A stretch of 64,000 bases of DNA from Phymorhynchus buccinoides (GCA_017654935.2 CM065690.1:496402-560401); one strand, 5' to 3'; counted from the first letter of the stretch, positions 45,611 through 58,872 are shown. Numbers and translations are program-made. The notes: a model not told the origin generated them from the sequence alone.

Positions 45611-45673
45611 GTGCCTAAAAAGCGCTGTTAATATATAAATGGACATAAATTACACATCACTAACTTTCACACG

Positions 45674-46245
45674 ATGTTAGGACACTGTACTTCAGGCGAA
45701 CCAATGACAGAGAACATGTATGTTGATATCATATCAATACATCACTGTACTTCAGGCCAACCAATGACAGAGAACATGTATGTTGACATCATATCAATAC
45801 ATCACTGTACTTCAGGCCAACCAATGACAGAGAACATGTATGTTGACATCATATCAATACATCACTGTACTTCAGGCCAACCAATGACAGTGAACATGTA
45901 TGTTGACATATCAATACATCACTGTACTTCAGGCCAACCAATGACAGAGAACATGTATGTTGATATCATATCAATACATCACTGTACTTCAGGCCAACCA
46001 ATGACAGTGAACATGTATGTTGACATCATATCAATACATCACTGTACTTCAGGCCAACCAATGACAGAGAACATGTATGTTGACATCATATCAATACATC
46101 ACTGTACTTCAGGCCAACCAATGACAGTGAACATGTATGTTGATATCATATCAATACATCACTGTACTTCAGGCCAACCAATGACAGTGAACATGTATGT
46201 TGATATCATATCAATACATCATATAATATCATATAAACCTCACAA
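45674..46245 (+). repeat. About 60-bp tandem array, 9-10 copies
   Basis: Unit CACTGTACTTCAGGCCAACC plus AATGACAGAGAACATG plus TATGTTGACATCATATCAATACAT. Most units are 60 bases, so one frame stays open for 190 codons; this is not a gene. Confidence 0.94.
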
Positions 46246-46410
46246 GGTAAAGTAGAGATTGAGAGAGAACATGTATGTTGATATCATATAAATACATCAT
46301 GTAATATCATATAAACCTCAGAAGGTAAAGTAGAGATTGAGAGAGAACATAATGTTGATATCATATATCATATAAATACATCATATTATATCATATAAAC
46401 CTCACAAGGC
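46246..46410. repeat. Short array of about 75-bp units, 2-3 copies
   Basis: Units of AGAGAACATGTATGTTGATATC... with ATCATATAAACCTCACAAGG and GTAAAGTAGAGATTGAG, an extension of the previous array with changed borders. Bases 46411-46495 are single-copy. Confidence 0.85.
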
Positions 46411-46495
46411 AAAGCAGAGATGGAGAGAAATGTGTAATTTGCTGACAGATAAGGCCAGCAAAGTGTGTTTGGGTCTGAAACTACAAACAATCCAT

Positions 46496-48437
46496 CCTGA
46501 TCCCAACTCTATCCACCATCTACAGTCTACAGTTGTCTGATTCCAGCAAGGACCTAGCTCCTTTCTTCACTCTATCCACCATCTACAGTCTACAGTTGTC
46601 TGATTCCAGCAAGGACCTAGCTCCTTCCTTCACTCTATCCACCATCTACAGTTGTCTGATTCCACCAAGGACCTAGCTCCTTCCTTCACTCTATCCACCA
46701 TCTACAGTCTACAGTTGTCTGATTCCACCAAGGACCTAGCTCCTTTCTTCACTCTATCCACCATCTACAGTTGTCTGATTCCACCAAGGACCTAGCTCCT
46801 TCCTTCACTCTATCCACCATCTACAGTCTACAGTTGTCTGATTCCACCAAGGACCTAGCTCCTTTCTTCACTCTATCCACCATCTACAGTTGTCTGATTC
46901 CACCAAGGACCTAGCTCCTTCCTTCACTCTATCCACCATCTACAGTCTACAGTTGTCTGATTCCACCAAGGACCTAGCTCCTTTCTTCACTCTATCCACC
47001 ATCTACAGTTGTCTGATTCCACCAAGGACCTAGCTCCTTCCTTCACTCTATCCACCATCTACAGTCTACAGTTGTCTGATTCCACCAAGGACCTAGCTCC
47101 TTTCTTCACTCTATCCACCATCTACAGTTGTCTGATTCCACCAAGGACCTAGCTCCTTCCTTCACTCTATCCACCATCTACAGTCTACAGATGTCTAATT
47201 CCACCAAGGACCTAGCTCCTTCCTTCACTCTATCCACCATCTACAGTCTACAGATGTCTAATTCCACCAAGGACCTAGCTCCTTCCTTCACTCTATCCAC
47301 CATCTACAGTCTACAGTTGTTTGATTCCACCAAGGACCTAGCTCCTTCCTTCACTCTATCCACCATCTACAGTTGTTTGATTCCACCAAGGACCTAGCTC
47401 CTTCCTTCACTCTATCCACCATCTACAGTTGTTTGATTCCACCAAGGACCTAGCTCCTTCCTTCACTCTATCCACCATCTACAGTTGTCTAATTCCACCA
47501 AGGACCTAGCTCCTTCCTTCACTCTATCCACCATCTACAGTCTACAGTTGTCTGATTCCACCAAGGACCTAGCTCCTCCCTTCACTCTATCCACCATCTA
47601 CAGTCTACAGTTGTCTGATTCCACCAAGGACCTAGCTCCTTTCTTCACTCTATCCACCATCTACAGTCTACAGTTGTCTGATTCCACCAAGGACCTAGCT
47701 CCTTTCTTCACTCTATCCACCATCTACAGTTGTCTGATTCCAGCAAGGACCTAGCTCCTTCCTTCACTCTATCCACCATCTACAGTTGTCTGATTCCACC
47801 AAGGACCTAGCTCCATTCTTCTCTATCCACCATCTACAGTTGTCTGATTCCACCAAGGACCTAGCTCCTTCCTTCACTCTATCCACCATCTACAATCTAC
47901 AGTTGTCTGATTCCACCAAGGACCTAGCTCCTCCCTTCACTCTATCCACCATCTACAGTTGTCTGATTCCACCAAGGACCTAGCTCCATTCTTCACTCTA
48001 TCCACCATCTACAGTTGTCTAATTCCAGCAAGGACCTAGCTCCTTCCTTCACTCTATCCACCATCTACAGTCTACAGTTGTCTGATTCCACCAAGGACCT
48101 AGCTCCTCCCTTCACTCTATCCACCATCTACAGTCTACAGTTGTTTGATTCCACCAAGGACCTAGCTCCTTTCTTCACTCTATCCACCATCTACAGTCTA
48201 CAGTTGTCTGATTCCACCAAGGACCTAGCTCCTTCCTTCACTCTATCCACCATCTACAGTTGTCTGATTCCACCAAGGACCTAGCTCCTTTCTTCACTCT
48301 ATCCACCATCTACAGTTGTCTGATTCCACCAAGGACCTAGCTCCTTTCTTCACTCTATCCACCATCTACAGTTGTCTGATTCCACCAAGGACCTAGCTCC
48401 TTCCTTCACTCTATCCACCATCTACAGTTGTCTGATT
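46496..48437. repeat. About 61/74-bp tandem array up to the gap
   Basis: Around 30 units of CTATCCACCATCTACAG, (TCTACAG), TTGTCTGATTCCACCAAGG, ACCTAGCTCCTTCCTTCACT; units with and without TCTACAG give two lengths. Sequencing stops inside the array, so its length is unknown. Confidence 0.95.
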
Positions 48438-48937
48438 NNNNNNNNNNNNNNNNNNNNNNNNNNNNNNNNNNNNNNNNNNNNNNNNNNNNNNNNNNNNNNN
48501 NNNNNNNNNNNNNNNNNNNNNNNNNNNNNNNNNNNNNNNNNNNNNNNNNNNNNNNNNNNNNNNNNNNNNNNNNNNNNNNNNNNNNNNNNNNNNNNNNNNN
48601 NNNNNNNNNNNNNNNNNNNNNNNNNNNNNNNNNNNNNNNNNNNNNNNNNNNNNNNNNNNNNNNNNNNNNNNNNNNNNNNNNNNNNNNNNNNNNNNNNNNN
48701 NNNNNNNNNNNNNNNNNNNNNNNNNNNNNNNNNNNNNNNNNNNNNNNNNNNNNNNNNNNNNNNNNNNNNNNNNNNNNNNNNNNNNNNNNNNNNNNNNNNN
48801 NNNNNNNNNNNNNNNNNNNNNNNNNNNNNNNNNNNNNNNNNNNNNNNNNNNNNNNNNNNNNNNNNNNNNNNNNNNNNNNNNNNNNNNNNNNNNNNNNNNN
48901 NNNNNNNNNNNNNNNNNNNNNNNNNNNNNNNNNNNNN
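48438..48937. other. 500-N scaffold gap
   Basis: Exactly 500 N, flanked by a tandem array on the left and GA microsatellite on the right; a placeholder of unknown true size. Confidence 0.99.

Positions 48938-48980
<43 letters not shown>
48938..48980. repeat. (GA)n microsatellite at contig start
   Basis: About 43 bases of GA directly after the gap. Confidence 0.95.
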
Positions 48981-48983
<3 letters not shown>

Positions 48984-49042
48984 TTTCAAGTGTTATAAAA
49001 AAAATATTTAAAAAAAGGAGAGAGAGGTGGGGTGGGGTAAAG

Positions 49043-49912
49043 TTATTGTGATTTGGAGACCCAGGACACGAATGTGCCCAAGGTCCCCGCCTCAACAGCC
49101 TGCTCCGGGAGGTTGTTCCACCATGATGCCTTGATGGTGCGTGGCAGGACCCCTGGCCTGTCTGTATTGTGTGCGGCAGTAGATCTGGGCCAGCTGCTTG
49201 GTGTGGGAGGTTGTTCCATGCCTTGATGGTGCGTGGCAGGACACTGGCCTGTCTGTATTGTGTGCGGCAGTAGATCTGGGCCAGCTGCTTGGTGTGGGAG
49301 GTTGTTCCATGCCTTGATGGTGCGTGGCAGGACACTGGCCTGTCTGTATTGTGTGCGGCAGTAGATCTGGGCCAGCTGCTTGGTGTGGGAGGTTGTTCCA
49401 TGCTTTGATGGTGCGTGGCAGGACACTGGCCTGTCTGTATTGTGTGCGGCAGTAGATCTGGGCCATCTGCTTGGTGTGGGAGGTTGTTCCATGCCTTGAT
49501 GGTGCGTGGCAGGAAACTGGCCTGTCTGTATTGTGTGCGGCAGTAGATCTGGGCCATCTGCTTGGTGTGGGAGGTTGTTCCATGCCGTTGATGGTGCGTG
49601 GCAGGACACTGGCCTGTCTGTATTGAGTGCGGCAGTAGATCTGGGCCAGCTGCTTGGTGTGGGAGGTTGTTCCATGCCTTGATGGTGCGTGGCAGGAAAC
49701 TGGCCTGTCTGTATTGTGTGCCGGCAGTAGATCTGGGCCAGCTGCTTGGTGTGGGCTAGACGCTGACGCTGGCGTTGTGGTGCCGGGGTCAGTTTGTCTT
49801 TCATGGTCTTCATGGTAACGAGTTCGTGATGGAGTTTATACATCATGACAACTCTTGCTGTTTCTCTTCTTTTTTTTTGTTGCAGTGAGGGCCACTTCAG
49901 TTGCTCGAGCAT
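49043..49912 (-). pseudogene. LINE polyprotein C-terminal end with internal 91-bp repeats
   Basis: On the minus strand the sequence reads MLEQLKWPSLQQKKRRE, VVMMYKLHHELVTM, HTKQLAQIYCR, SFLPRTIKAWNNLP and, at the end, QAVEAGTLGTFVSWVSK. This is the usual tail of non-LTR retrotransposon proteins (arginine-rich, FFPRTI-WN-LP, VEA-T...F). Between WNNLP and the final EQAVEAG the segment HTKQLAQIYCR...WNNLP is repeated about seven more times with a period of 91 bases, so each copy shifts frame. The array is open in all three minus-strand frames, which gives long but meaningless frames. The rest of the LINE is not present. Confidence 0.83.
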
Positions 49913-49929
49913 AGATCTTGATGTGTTTC

Positions 49930-50265
49930 TGAAGCGGCGTGTGTGATTATGTATCTGTGTGTGTGTGTGATTATGTGTGTGTGTTGTATGTATGTTGTAT
50001 GTGATTGTGTATGTCTTACTCTGTGTGTGTGTGATTGTGTATTGTGTGAGTGTGTGCGATTATGTATCTGTGTGTGAGTGTGTGTGTATGTATGTTGTAT
50101 GTGATTGTGTGTGGATTATGTCTTACTCTGTGTGTGTGTGTTTGTGTGTTTATGTATATATGTGTGTGTGTGTGTGTTGTATGTGTGTCTGAGAGTGTGA
50201 ATGTGTGTATCACTGTGTGTGTGTGCGTGTGCCTTTGTGTGCGTGCGTGCATGCTAGTGTGCATA
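49930..50265. repeat. (GT)n-rich tract
   Basis: About 330 bases of interrupted GT with ATGTATGT and GATTATGT segments. Bases 50266-50480 hold no feature that I can name beyond a triple TCAGG. Confidence 0.9.
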
Positions 50266-50479
50266 ATTCGTAAGTAACAGTTACGGAAGAAACACTCACT
50301 TGCAGCGATTTTAGAGTCCGGGCACATTGAATGACATTGCCTGGATCGCTGGTGTCATGGTCAGGTCAGGTCAGGTATTTGGACGACCAGGCCTTGCAGC
50401 CTCTCAATGTGTCCTTCCTTTTGGTTAGAGTTTGGCAATTGCTGTGGTGGTTTTTAGCATCCATATTGATGCACTAATC

Positions 50480-50765
50480 ATGGATGTACTTTAACAGGGC
50501 AATTTTTGGATCACTGTCTAGGAGGTTTTTGAATTTGTTAGTATCTGAGGCCAGTTTAGTATGTGCAGGGAGGTTGTTCCAATATTGGGTGACTCTGTTA
50601 GAAAAAAAAGTTTTTTTCTAATGTTAGTTCTGCTGTACCTGGTTAGGATCTTTTAAGTTCACTATTACGGGTTCTTATTTCGTTAGACAAGTGAAACAAG
50701 CCTTTGTTAGTATTGTCAGTGCCTTGAAGAATCTTGTAAACATTTACATTTACGTCATGAGAAAT
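50480..50765 (-). pseudogene. LINE C-terminal fragment, broken
   Basis: The minus strand reads DVNVNVYKILQGTDNTNKG, LFHLSNEIRTRN, then after a frame break RVTQYWNNLPAH, KFKNLLDSDPK. This is the tail of another non-LTR retrotransposon protein, of a type different from the one at 49043. It is 3'-complete but has frame breaks around the T/A run at 50600-50625. Its 5' side is joined directly to a transposase-like fragment. Confidence 0.7.
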
Positions 50766-50769
50766 ACGT

Positions 50770-51726
50770 AGCAGCTGGCTAGAGCCTTTGATGGATTTTG
50801 CTAGATCTTTGTGCCCTTTTCCCTCACAATGCTTTTTGCAGTCGGACAAAGCCACCGTGACTCACTGAGAAGTCTGATTTGCAGACGGTACAGACAGCAT
50901 AATGAACGCTTTTCTTCTTTGAGGCAATGATGCACGGGTAGTCGCCATGGTTACATCATGGTAGTTGGGGAGGTATTTTTGATTTGCCGTTTTTCTCCTC
51001 GTTGCTTGTTTTTGTTGTTCTCTCACTTCCACCACCTCACATTCTGACTCATCGTCGGTTTGGTGCATTTTACTCTTTCTTGACTCTTCACCTTCCATTT
51101 TGCTTTTCCACCACAAAGAAAATGTGCTGCAAGCACTGTAGGCAAAACGTGCGCAATTTATTTTTGGTCGGGCAGCTCTGGACGCTAATTTGCATAAAGG
51201 CACGCAGCGGCGAGTTCGCGAAGCAGGCCGCCCGCGCAAAGTTGAGCTGGGTTACAAAGCAGTAAAGCTATTGGGCGGTAATGACCACAGACACGCGTCT
51301 CACGCTAACACGACACAAAATGGTTAAGTCGCGAAACAGACCGCCCGCGATAGCTGCAGTGAAAGGCAACAACTGGGCGGGCGCTTGCAAACCGCGAGTA
51401 AGACACAAAAAGTGCGATTGAGTAACCGAGCAGCGTTCATTGAAAATTCGTAGCTGGCAAGAGTGAAAATGCGGAGTTTGCGATTTCAAGTCGCAGTAGA
51501 GTAGTCAATGCCATTTCGTAGAAAGCTACGCCTAAATCGTAGAGTTAACAGGTCGAGTCGAGGCTCAGAATGGGATTGGCTAGGCCGAATCGGAAAGGAC
51601 TTTCTAGTTCTCTCAAATCGGATCGGAACGGAATTTCGCTACTGTTTTTCTCTCAGATCGGAAACCTACTTTTGCTCTAAATTTCAAATCGGATTTACGA
51701 TCTGAATCGGACATCTGGCACCCCTG
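50770..51726 (-). mobile_element. hAT-type element 5' end with broken zinc-finger transposase start
   Basis: The right end at 51726 is ...GGCACCCCTG; read inwards CAGGGGTGCCAG is a classic hAT terminus. On the minus strand a start near 51098 gives MEGEESRKSKMHQTDDE and, after two frameshifts, KYLPNYHD, CIIASKKKSVHYAVCTVCK and SDCKKHCEGKGHKDL. The CxxC and H...H spacing fits the BED-like or C2H2-like N-terminal finger of transposases. The catalytic region is missing; after residue 130 or so the sequence becomes the LINE tail at 50480-50765. The other end of the element is not found. Confidence 0.65.
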
Positions 51727-54700
51727 TATACCATAGCAACAATAACAACCACCTCACCCAGTGTGGCCAGCTCCAGTCATGTACTATACCATAACAACAA
51801 TAACAACCATCTCACCCAGTGTGGCCAACTCCAGTCATGTACTATACCATAGCAACAATAACAACCATCTCACCCAGTGTGGCCAACTCCAGCACAATGT
51901 ACTATGTACTATACCATAGCAACAATAACAACCACCTCACCCAGTGTGGCCAACTCCAGCACAATGTACTATGTACTATACCATAGCAACAATAACAACC
52001 ATCTCACCCAGCGTGGCCAACTCCAGCACAATGTATTATGTACTATACCATAGCAACAATAACAACCATCTCACCCAGTGTGGCCAACTCCAGCACAATG
52101 TACTATGTACTATTCCATAGCAACAATAACAACCATCTCACCCAGTGTGGCCAACTCCAGCACAATGTACTATGTACTATACCATAGCAACAATAACAAC
52201 CATCTCACCCAGCATGGCCAACTCCAGCACAATGTATTATTTACTATACCATAGCAACAATAACAACTATCTCACCCAGTGTGGCCAACTCCAGCACAAT
52301 GTACTATACCATAGCAACAATAACAACCATCTCACCCAGTGAGGCCAACTCCAGCACAATGTGCTATGTACTATACCATAGCAACAATAACAACCACCTC
52401 ACCCAGTGTGGCCAACTCCAGTCAATGTACTATACCATAGCAACAATAACAACCATCTCACCCAGTGTGGCCAACTCCAGTCATGTACTATACCATAGCA
52501 ACAATAACAACCATCTCACCCAGTGTGGCCAACTCCAGTCATGTACTATACCATAGCAACAATAACAACCATCTCACCCAGTGTGGCCAACTCCAGCACA
52601 ATGTGCTATGTACTATACCATAGCAACAATAACAACCATCTCACCCAGTGTGGCCAACTCCAGCACAATGTACTATGTACTATACCATAGCAACAATAAC
52701 AACCATCTCACCCAGTGTGGCCAACTCCAGCACAATGTACTGTGTACTATACCATAGCAACAATAACAACCATCTCACCCAGTGTGGCCAACTCCAGCAC
52801 AATGTGCTGTGTACTATACCATAGCAACAATAACAACCATCTCACCCAGTGTGGCCAACTCCAGCACAATGTGCTGTGTACTATACCATAGCAACAATAA
52901 CAACTATCTCACCCAGTGTGGCCAACTCCAGCACAATGTACTATGTACTATACCATAGCAACAATAACAACCATCTCACCCAGTGTGGCCAACTCCAGCA
53001 CAATGTACTGTGTACTATACCATAGCAACAATAACAACTATCTCACCCAGTGTGGCCAACTCCAGCACAATGTGCTATGTACTATACCATAGCAACAATA
53101 ACAACCACCTCACCCAGTGAGGCCAACTCCAGCACAATGTGCTATGTACTATACCATAGCAACAATAACAACCATCTCACCCAGTGAGGCCAACTCCAGC
53201 ACAATGTGCTATGTACTATACCATAGCAACAATAACAACCACCTCACCCAGTGAGGCCAACTCCAGCACAATGTGCTATGTACTATACCATAGCAACAAT
53301 AACAACCATCTCACCCAGTGAGGCCAACTCCAGCACAATGTGCTATGTACTATACCATAGCAACAATAACAACCATCTCACCCAGTGTGGCCAACTCCAG
53401 CACAATGTACTATGTACTATACCATAGCAACAATAACAACCATCTCACCCAGTGTGGCCAACTCCAGCACAATGTCCTATGTACTATACCATAGCAACAA
53501 TAATAACCATCTCACCCAGTGTGGCCAACTCCAGCACAATGTGCTATGTACTATACCATAGCAACAATAACAACCATCTCACCCAGTGTGGCCAACTCCA
53601 GCACAATGTGCTATGTACTATACCATAGCAACAATAACAACCATCTCACCCAGTGTGGCCAACTCCAGTCATGTACTATACCATAGCAACAATAACAACC
53701 ACCTCACCCAGTGTGGCCAGCTCCAGTCATGTACTATACCATAACAACAATAACAACCATCTCACCCAGTGTGGCCAACTCCAGCACAATGTGCTATGTA
53801 CTATACCATAGCAACAATAACAACCATCTCACCCAGTGTGGCCAACTCCAGTCATGTACTATACCATAGCAACAATAACAACCATCTCACCCAGTGTGGC
53901 CAACTCCAGCACAATGTGCTATGTACTATACCATAGCAACAATAACAACCATCTCACCCAGTGTGGCCAACTCCAGCACAATGTGCTGTGTACTATACCA
54001 TAGCAACAATAACAACCATCTCACCCAGTGTGGCCAACTCCAGCACAATGTACTATGTACTATACCATAGCAACAATAACAACCATCTCACCCAGTGTGG
54101 CCAACTCCAGCACAATGTGCTATGTACTATACCATAGCAACAATAACAACCATCTCACCCAGTGTGGCCAACTCCAGCACAATGTGCTATGTACTATACC
54201 ATAGCAACAATAACAACCATCTCACCCAGTGTGGCCAACTCCAGCACAATGTACTGTGTACTATACCATAGCAACAATAACAACCATCTCACCCAGTGTG
54301 GCCAACTCCAGCACAATGTACTGTGTACTATACCATAGCAACAATAACAACCATCTCACCCAGTGTGGCCAACTCCAGCACAATGTACTATGTACTATAC
54401 CATAGCAACAATAACAACCATCTCACCCAGTGTGGCCAACTCCAGCACAATGTGCTATGTACTATACCATAGCAACAATAACAACCATCTCACCCAGTGT
54501 GGCCAACTCCAGCACAATGTACTATGTACTATACCATAGCAACAATAACAACCATCTCACCCAGTGTGGCCAACTCCAGTCATGTACTATACCATAGCAA
54601 CAATAACAACCATCTCACCCAGTGTGGCCAACTCCAGCACAATGTGCTATGTACTATACCATAGCAACAATAACAACCACCTCACCCAGTGAGGCCAACT

Positions 54701-55682
54701 CCAGCACAATGTGCTATGTACTATACCATAGCAACAATAACAACCATCTCACCCAGTGTGGCCAACTCCAGTCATGTACTATACCATAACAACAATAACA
54801 ACCATCTCACCCAGTGTGGCCAACTCCAGTCATGTACTATACCATAGCAACAATAACAACCATCTCACCCAGTGTGGCCAACTCCAGCACAATGTACTAT
54901 ACCATAGCAACAATAACAACCACCTCACCCAGTGAGGCCAACTCCAGCACAATGTGCTATGTACTATACCATAGCAACAATAACAACCATCTCACCCAGT
55001 GTGGCCAACTCCAGTCATGTACTATACCATAACAACAATAACAACCATCTCACCCAGTGTGGCCAACTCCAGTCATGTACTATACCATAGCAACAATAAC
55101 AACCATCTCACCCAGTGTGGCCAACTCCAGCACAATGTGCTATGTACTATACCATAGCAACAATAACAACCATCTCACCCAGTGTGGCCAACTCCAGCAC
55201 AATGTATTATGTACTATACCATAGCAACAATAACAACCATCTCACCCAGTGTGGCCAACTCCAGCACAATGTGCTGTGTACTATACCATAGCAACAATAA
55301 CAACCATCTCACCCAGTGTGGCCAACTCCAGCACAATGTGCTGTGTACTATACCATAGCAACAATAACAACCATCTCACCCAGTGTGGCCAACTCCAGCA
55401 CAATGTGCTATGTACTATACCATAGCAACAATAACAACCATCTCACCCAGTGTGGCCAACTCCAGCACAATGTACTATGTACTATACCATAGCAACAATA
55501 ACAACCATCTCACCCAGTGTGGCCAACTCCAGTCATGTACTATACCATAACAACAATAACAACCATCTCACCCAGTGTGGCCAACTCCAGTCATGTACTA
55601 TACCATAGCAACAATAACAACCATCTCACCCAGTGTGGCCAACTCCAGTCATGTACTATACCATAACAACAATAACCATCTC
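51727..55682 (-). repeat. 4-kb array of exon J 3' end plus donor
   Basis: About 50 units of 55-80 bases. On the minus strand each unit is (CATTGTG)CTGGAGTTGGCC then ACACTGG|gtgagatggttg and CTATGGTATAGTACATAG. The exon part is the last 19-26 bases of exon J, in many units fused to ATTGTGCTGG from further inside the exon (the 51-base deletion form). Variants: CCTCACTGG for CCACACTGG and gtgaggtgg. The donor GT is kept in all units that I followed. Confidence 0.93.
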
Positions 55683-56488
55683 CAGACCTGTTTACCCTTA
55701 TAATGAAAAACCCGGAATTTGCCACAAAAAAACCCCGGAATTTGAGAACAAAAACCGGAATTCACATGATCTGTACATGACTCGCGATAAAGCGGTTTCT
55801 TGTTCTTCTCCTTTCCGCGAACATCGGCGTCGATTTTCAATATTGTGATGATTTCTTGGCTCAATTTTGCCAGAAAAGTTTTATTAGTAAATTCAGTCAC
55901 TAATTCTTAGTCAATTTTAGTATAAAACAAGCTGGAAAAAGCAAAATACCTGGAAATGTCCACGATGGGACAGAGAAAAATCACTCGGCCGCGGACGCCA
56001 AATTGCAACTCGGCGCCATCGCGATGAATTTTGACTTCATTTTCCGTTGAAAACTTCAAAATTCTCACATCATCATATTTTCCAGTGATAATATAATCTA
56101 AATTGACTCATTTCAAGCCCTAATTACAATCTCTACCATTAAAAAACTGCCTGGAAAGCTCTTCGAATCGACAGTAAAAGTCTGGCCGCCATTTGCTCAG
56201 TCCCGAAATAGATCGACCAAAATAAAAACATTATTTCACCCCTTTAACCAATGAAAATGCAGCATTTAATGCATGTGACGTCAATCACAACCCCTTTTCT
56301 GATGACGTAGCGTGTTAGGTACACGTTTCGGTCAACCCTTGCGTCTTTTCCTACGAACGGAAACAAATAATAGACGTTTTTTCGAAATCCCGGAATTTTC
56401 AGCGTTCACCCGGAATTTACTATTTTACCCGGAATTTTAGCAAATTTCCGGAATAATTCAGGCTAAACCGGAATGGTAAACAGGTCTG
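55683..56488. mobile_element. hAT-type non-autonomous element, complete
   Basis: An 806-base element with inverted ends CAGACCTGTTTACC at both sides (55683; read inwards from 56488) and a 6-base target duplication CATCTC (55677-55682 and 56489-56494). It is inserted in the exon J donor array. Near both ends are CCCGGAATTT-like repeats. It is non-coding. The right part matches 19733-20315 in contig 2. Confidence 0.85.
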
Positions 56489-56780
56489 CATCTCACCCAG
56501 TGTGGCCAACTCCAGTCATGTACTATACCATAGCAACAATAACAACCATCTCAACCAGTGTGTCCAACTCCAGTCATGTACTATACCATAGCAATACTAA
56601 CAATCATCTCACCCAGTGTGGCCAACTCCAGCACAATGTACTATACCATAGCAACAATAACAACCATCTCACCTAGTGTGGCCAACTCCAGTCATGTACT
56701 ATACCATAGCAACAATAACAACCATCTCACCCAGTGTGGCCAACTCCAGTCATGTACTATACCATAGCAACAATAACAAG
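56489..56780 (-). repeat. Array of exon J 3' end plus donor, second block
   Basis: Five units matching 20316-20605 almost base for base, including the unusual AATACTAACAATCATC unit. Confidence 0.9.
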
Positions 56781-57423
56781 GGCATCGCTGAGCAGCAGCA
56801 ACGCATTGTAAGTGCATCACCGAGCAGCATCAAGGCATTGTGACAATGCAAACCCGGCCAGAGTTATGTCCTCTCCCCCCCCCCCCCACCCCCCAATAAA
56901 CAATATATCTCTCTCTCTCCCCTCTCTCTTTATCTCTCTCTCTCTCTTTTTATAGTTTACGACATGATTCATAAGTAGTAGGCCGGAAACATGTTTGCTG
57001 CTCGGCAACATTGTAGTTCCGGGGGATAATTTATATACGAATGTTTTATACTGTTAGTGTCACATCCTGACACAACATTTGAAGAGCTTATGTCTTCTTA
57101 GTTCACGAGATACAGCTTGGACAATAAACATATAGCGCAAACAAGGAAATTTCGGTTTTCAAGGTCACACTTCAAGGTCAAGATCATCATGGCGATAATT
57201 TATGCTCGGATGTTTTCTACTCTAGGGTATACAGTACCACACACAATCTGAAGCGCTTCTGTTAAGTACAAATGTGGAAAATATGGCTTAAAACCCAATT
57301 TTTAGACCCCTACCACTTTCAAGGCCTACCGATCTTCCAGACCGTGACCTTGACCTTGATCGGTATGCCACCATCAGAACGGGCATAAGCCAAAGTACCT
57401 ACATGCCAAATTTGAAGACTCTA
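56781..57423. other. Unidentified insertion (second copy)
   Basis: Counterpart of 20606-21257. It differs in the low-complexity part, where this copy has C-run and CT microsatellite and the other has CCCAC-rich DNA. No gene is visible. Confidence 0.6.
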
Positions 57424-57606
57424 GCAACAATAACAACCATCTCACCCAGTGTAGCCAACTCCAGCACAATGGACTATGTACTATACCATAGCAACAATAC
57501 CAACCATCTCACCCAGTGTGGCCAGCTCCAGGGTCTGGTTCACAATCAACACGTCCAGCACAATGGACTATGTACTATACCATAGCAACAATAACAACCA
57601 TCTCAC
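57424..57606 (-). repeat. Array of exon J 3' end plus donor, third block
   Basis: Two to three units, against about nine in the matching place of contig 2 (21258-22007). One carries the 24-base deletion form of the exon tail. Confidence 0.9.
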
Positions 57607-57751
57607 CCAGTGTGGCCAACTCCAGGGTCAGGTTCTGCAGGGTGTCGGCCGTCTGGTTCACAATCAACACGTCCAGCACAATGTCGTACTGGTTCACATT
57701 CACGTAGGCCTCCGCATACACCGGGTCAGAGAAACCCGTCAACTGGGTCAC
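57607..57751 (-). CDS. COPB1: COPB1 exon J, second copy
   Basis: All 145 bases are identical to the exon at 22008-22152, as are the acceptor (tttcag) and donor (gtgagat). The neighbouring arrays are homologous but of different length. Identical coding sequence with diverged flanks fits a second haplotype of the same gene placed in the scaffold, or a very recent duplication. It should not be counted as a separate gene without coverage data. Confidence 0.93.
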
Positions 57752-58872
57752 CTGAAACCAATGAAATGAGTCACCTGAAACCAGTGAAATGGGTCACCTG
57801 AAACCAGTGAAATGGGCCACTGAAACCATCATACACCGGGTCAGAGAAACCCATCAGCTGGGTCACCTGAAACCAGTGAAATGGGTCACCTGAAACCAGT
57901 GAAATGGGTCACCTGAAACCAGTGAAATGGGCCGCTGAAACCATCACACACCGGGTCAGAGAAACACGTCAGCTGGGTCACCTGAAACCAGTGAAATGGG
58001 TCACCTGAAACCAGTGAAATGGGTCACCTGAAACCAGTGAAATGGGTCACCTGAAACCAGTGAAATGGGCCATTGAAACCATCATACACCGGGTCAGAGA
58101 AATCTGACAGCTGGGTCACCTGAAACCAGTGAAATGGGTCAATGAAACCAGTGAAATGGGTAATTGAAACCATCATACACCGGGTCAGAGAAATCCGACA
58201 GATGGGTCACCTGAAACCAGTGAAATGGGTCATTGAAACCAGTGAAATGGGTCACCTGAAACCAGTGAAATGGGTCACCTGAAACCAGTGAAATGGGTCA
58301 CCTGAAACCAGTGAAATGGGTCGTTGAAACCAGTGCAATGGGTCATCAGAAACCGGGTAAAATGGATCACCCGAAACCAGTGAAATGGGTCGTTGAAACC
58401 AGTGCAATGGGTCATCAGAAACCAGTGAAATGGATCACCCAAAACCAGTGAAATGGGTCATTGAACCAGCGAAATGGGTCACCTGAATCCAGTGAAATGG
58501 GTCGTTGAAACCAGTGAAATGGGTCACCTGAAACCAGTGAAATGGGCCATCGAAACCAGTGAAATGGGTCACCGGAAACCAATGAAATTGGTCAATTGAA
58601 ACCAGTGAAATGGGTCACCTGAAACTAGTGGAATGGGTCAATTGAAACCAGTGAAATGGGTCACCTGAAACCAGTGAAATGGGCCATCGAAACCAGTGAA
58701 ATGGGTCACCGGAAACCAATGAAATTGGCAATTGAAATCAGTGAAATGGGTCACCTGAAACTAGTGGAATGGGTCACCTGAAACCAGTGAAATGGGTCAC
58801 CTGAAACCAGTGAAATGGGTCACCTGAAACCAGTGAAATGGGTCATTGAAACCATCATACACCGGGTCAGGA
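57752..58872 (-). repeat. Array of exon J acceptor and first bases, second copy
   Basis: Same unit as 22153-24040 (ATTTCACTGGTTTCAG then GTGACCC) but about 1.1 kb against 1.9 kb. Longer units with AGAAACCCATCAGCTGGG are fewer here. Confidence 0.92.

Noticed and set aside
46496..48437. Possible COPB1 exon for the missing residues between exons C and F
   Set aside because: I read both strands for the conserved FLLDGDFF and TKIALRY segments and found only the tandem unit; the missing exons are probably in the gap.
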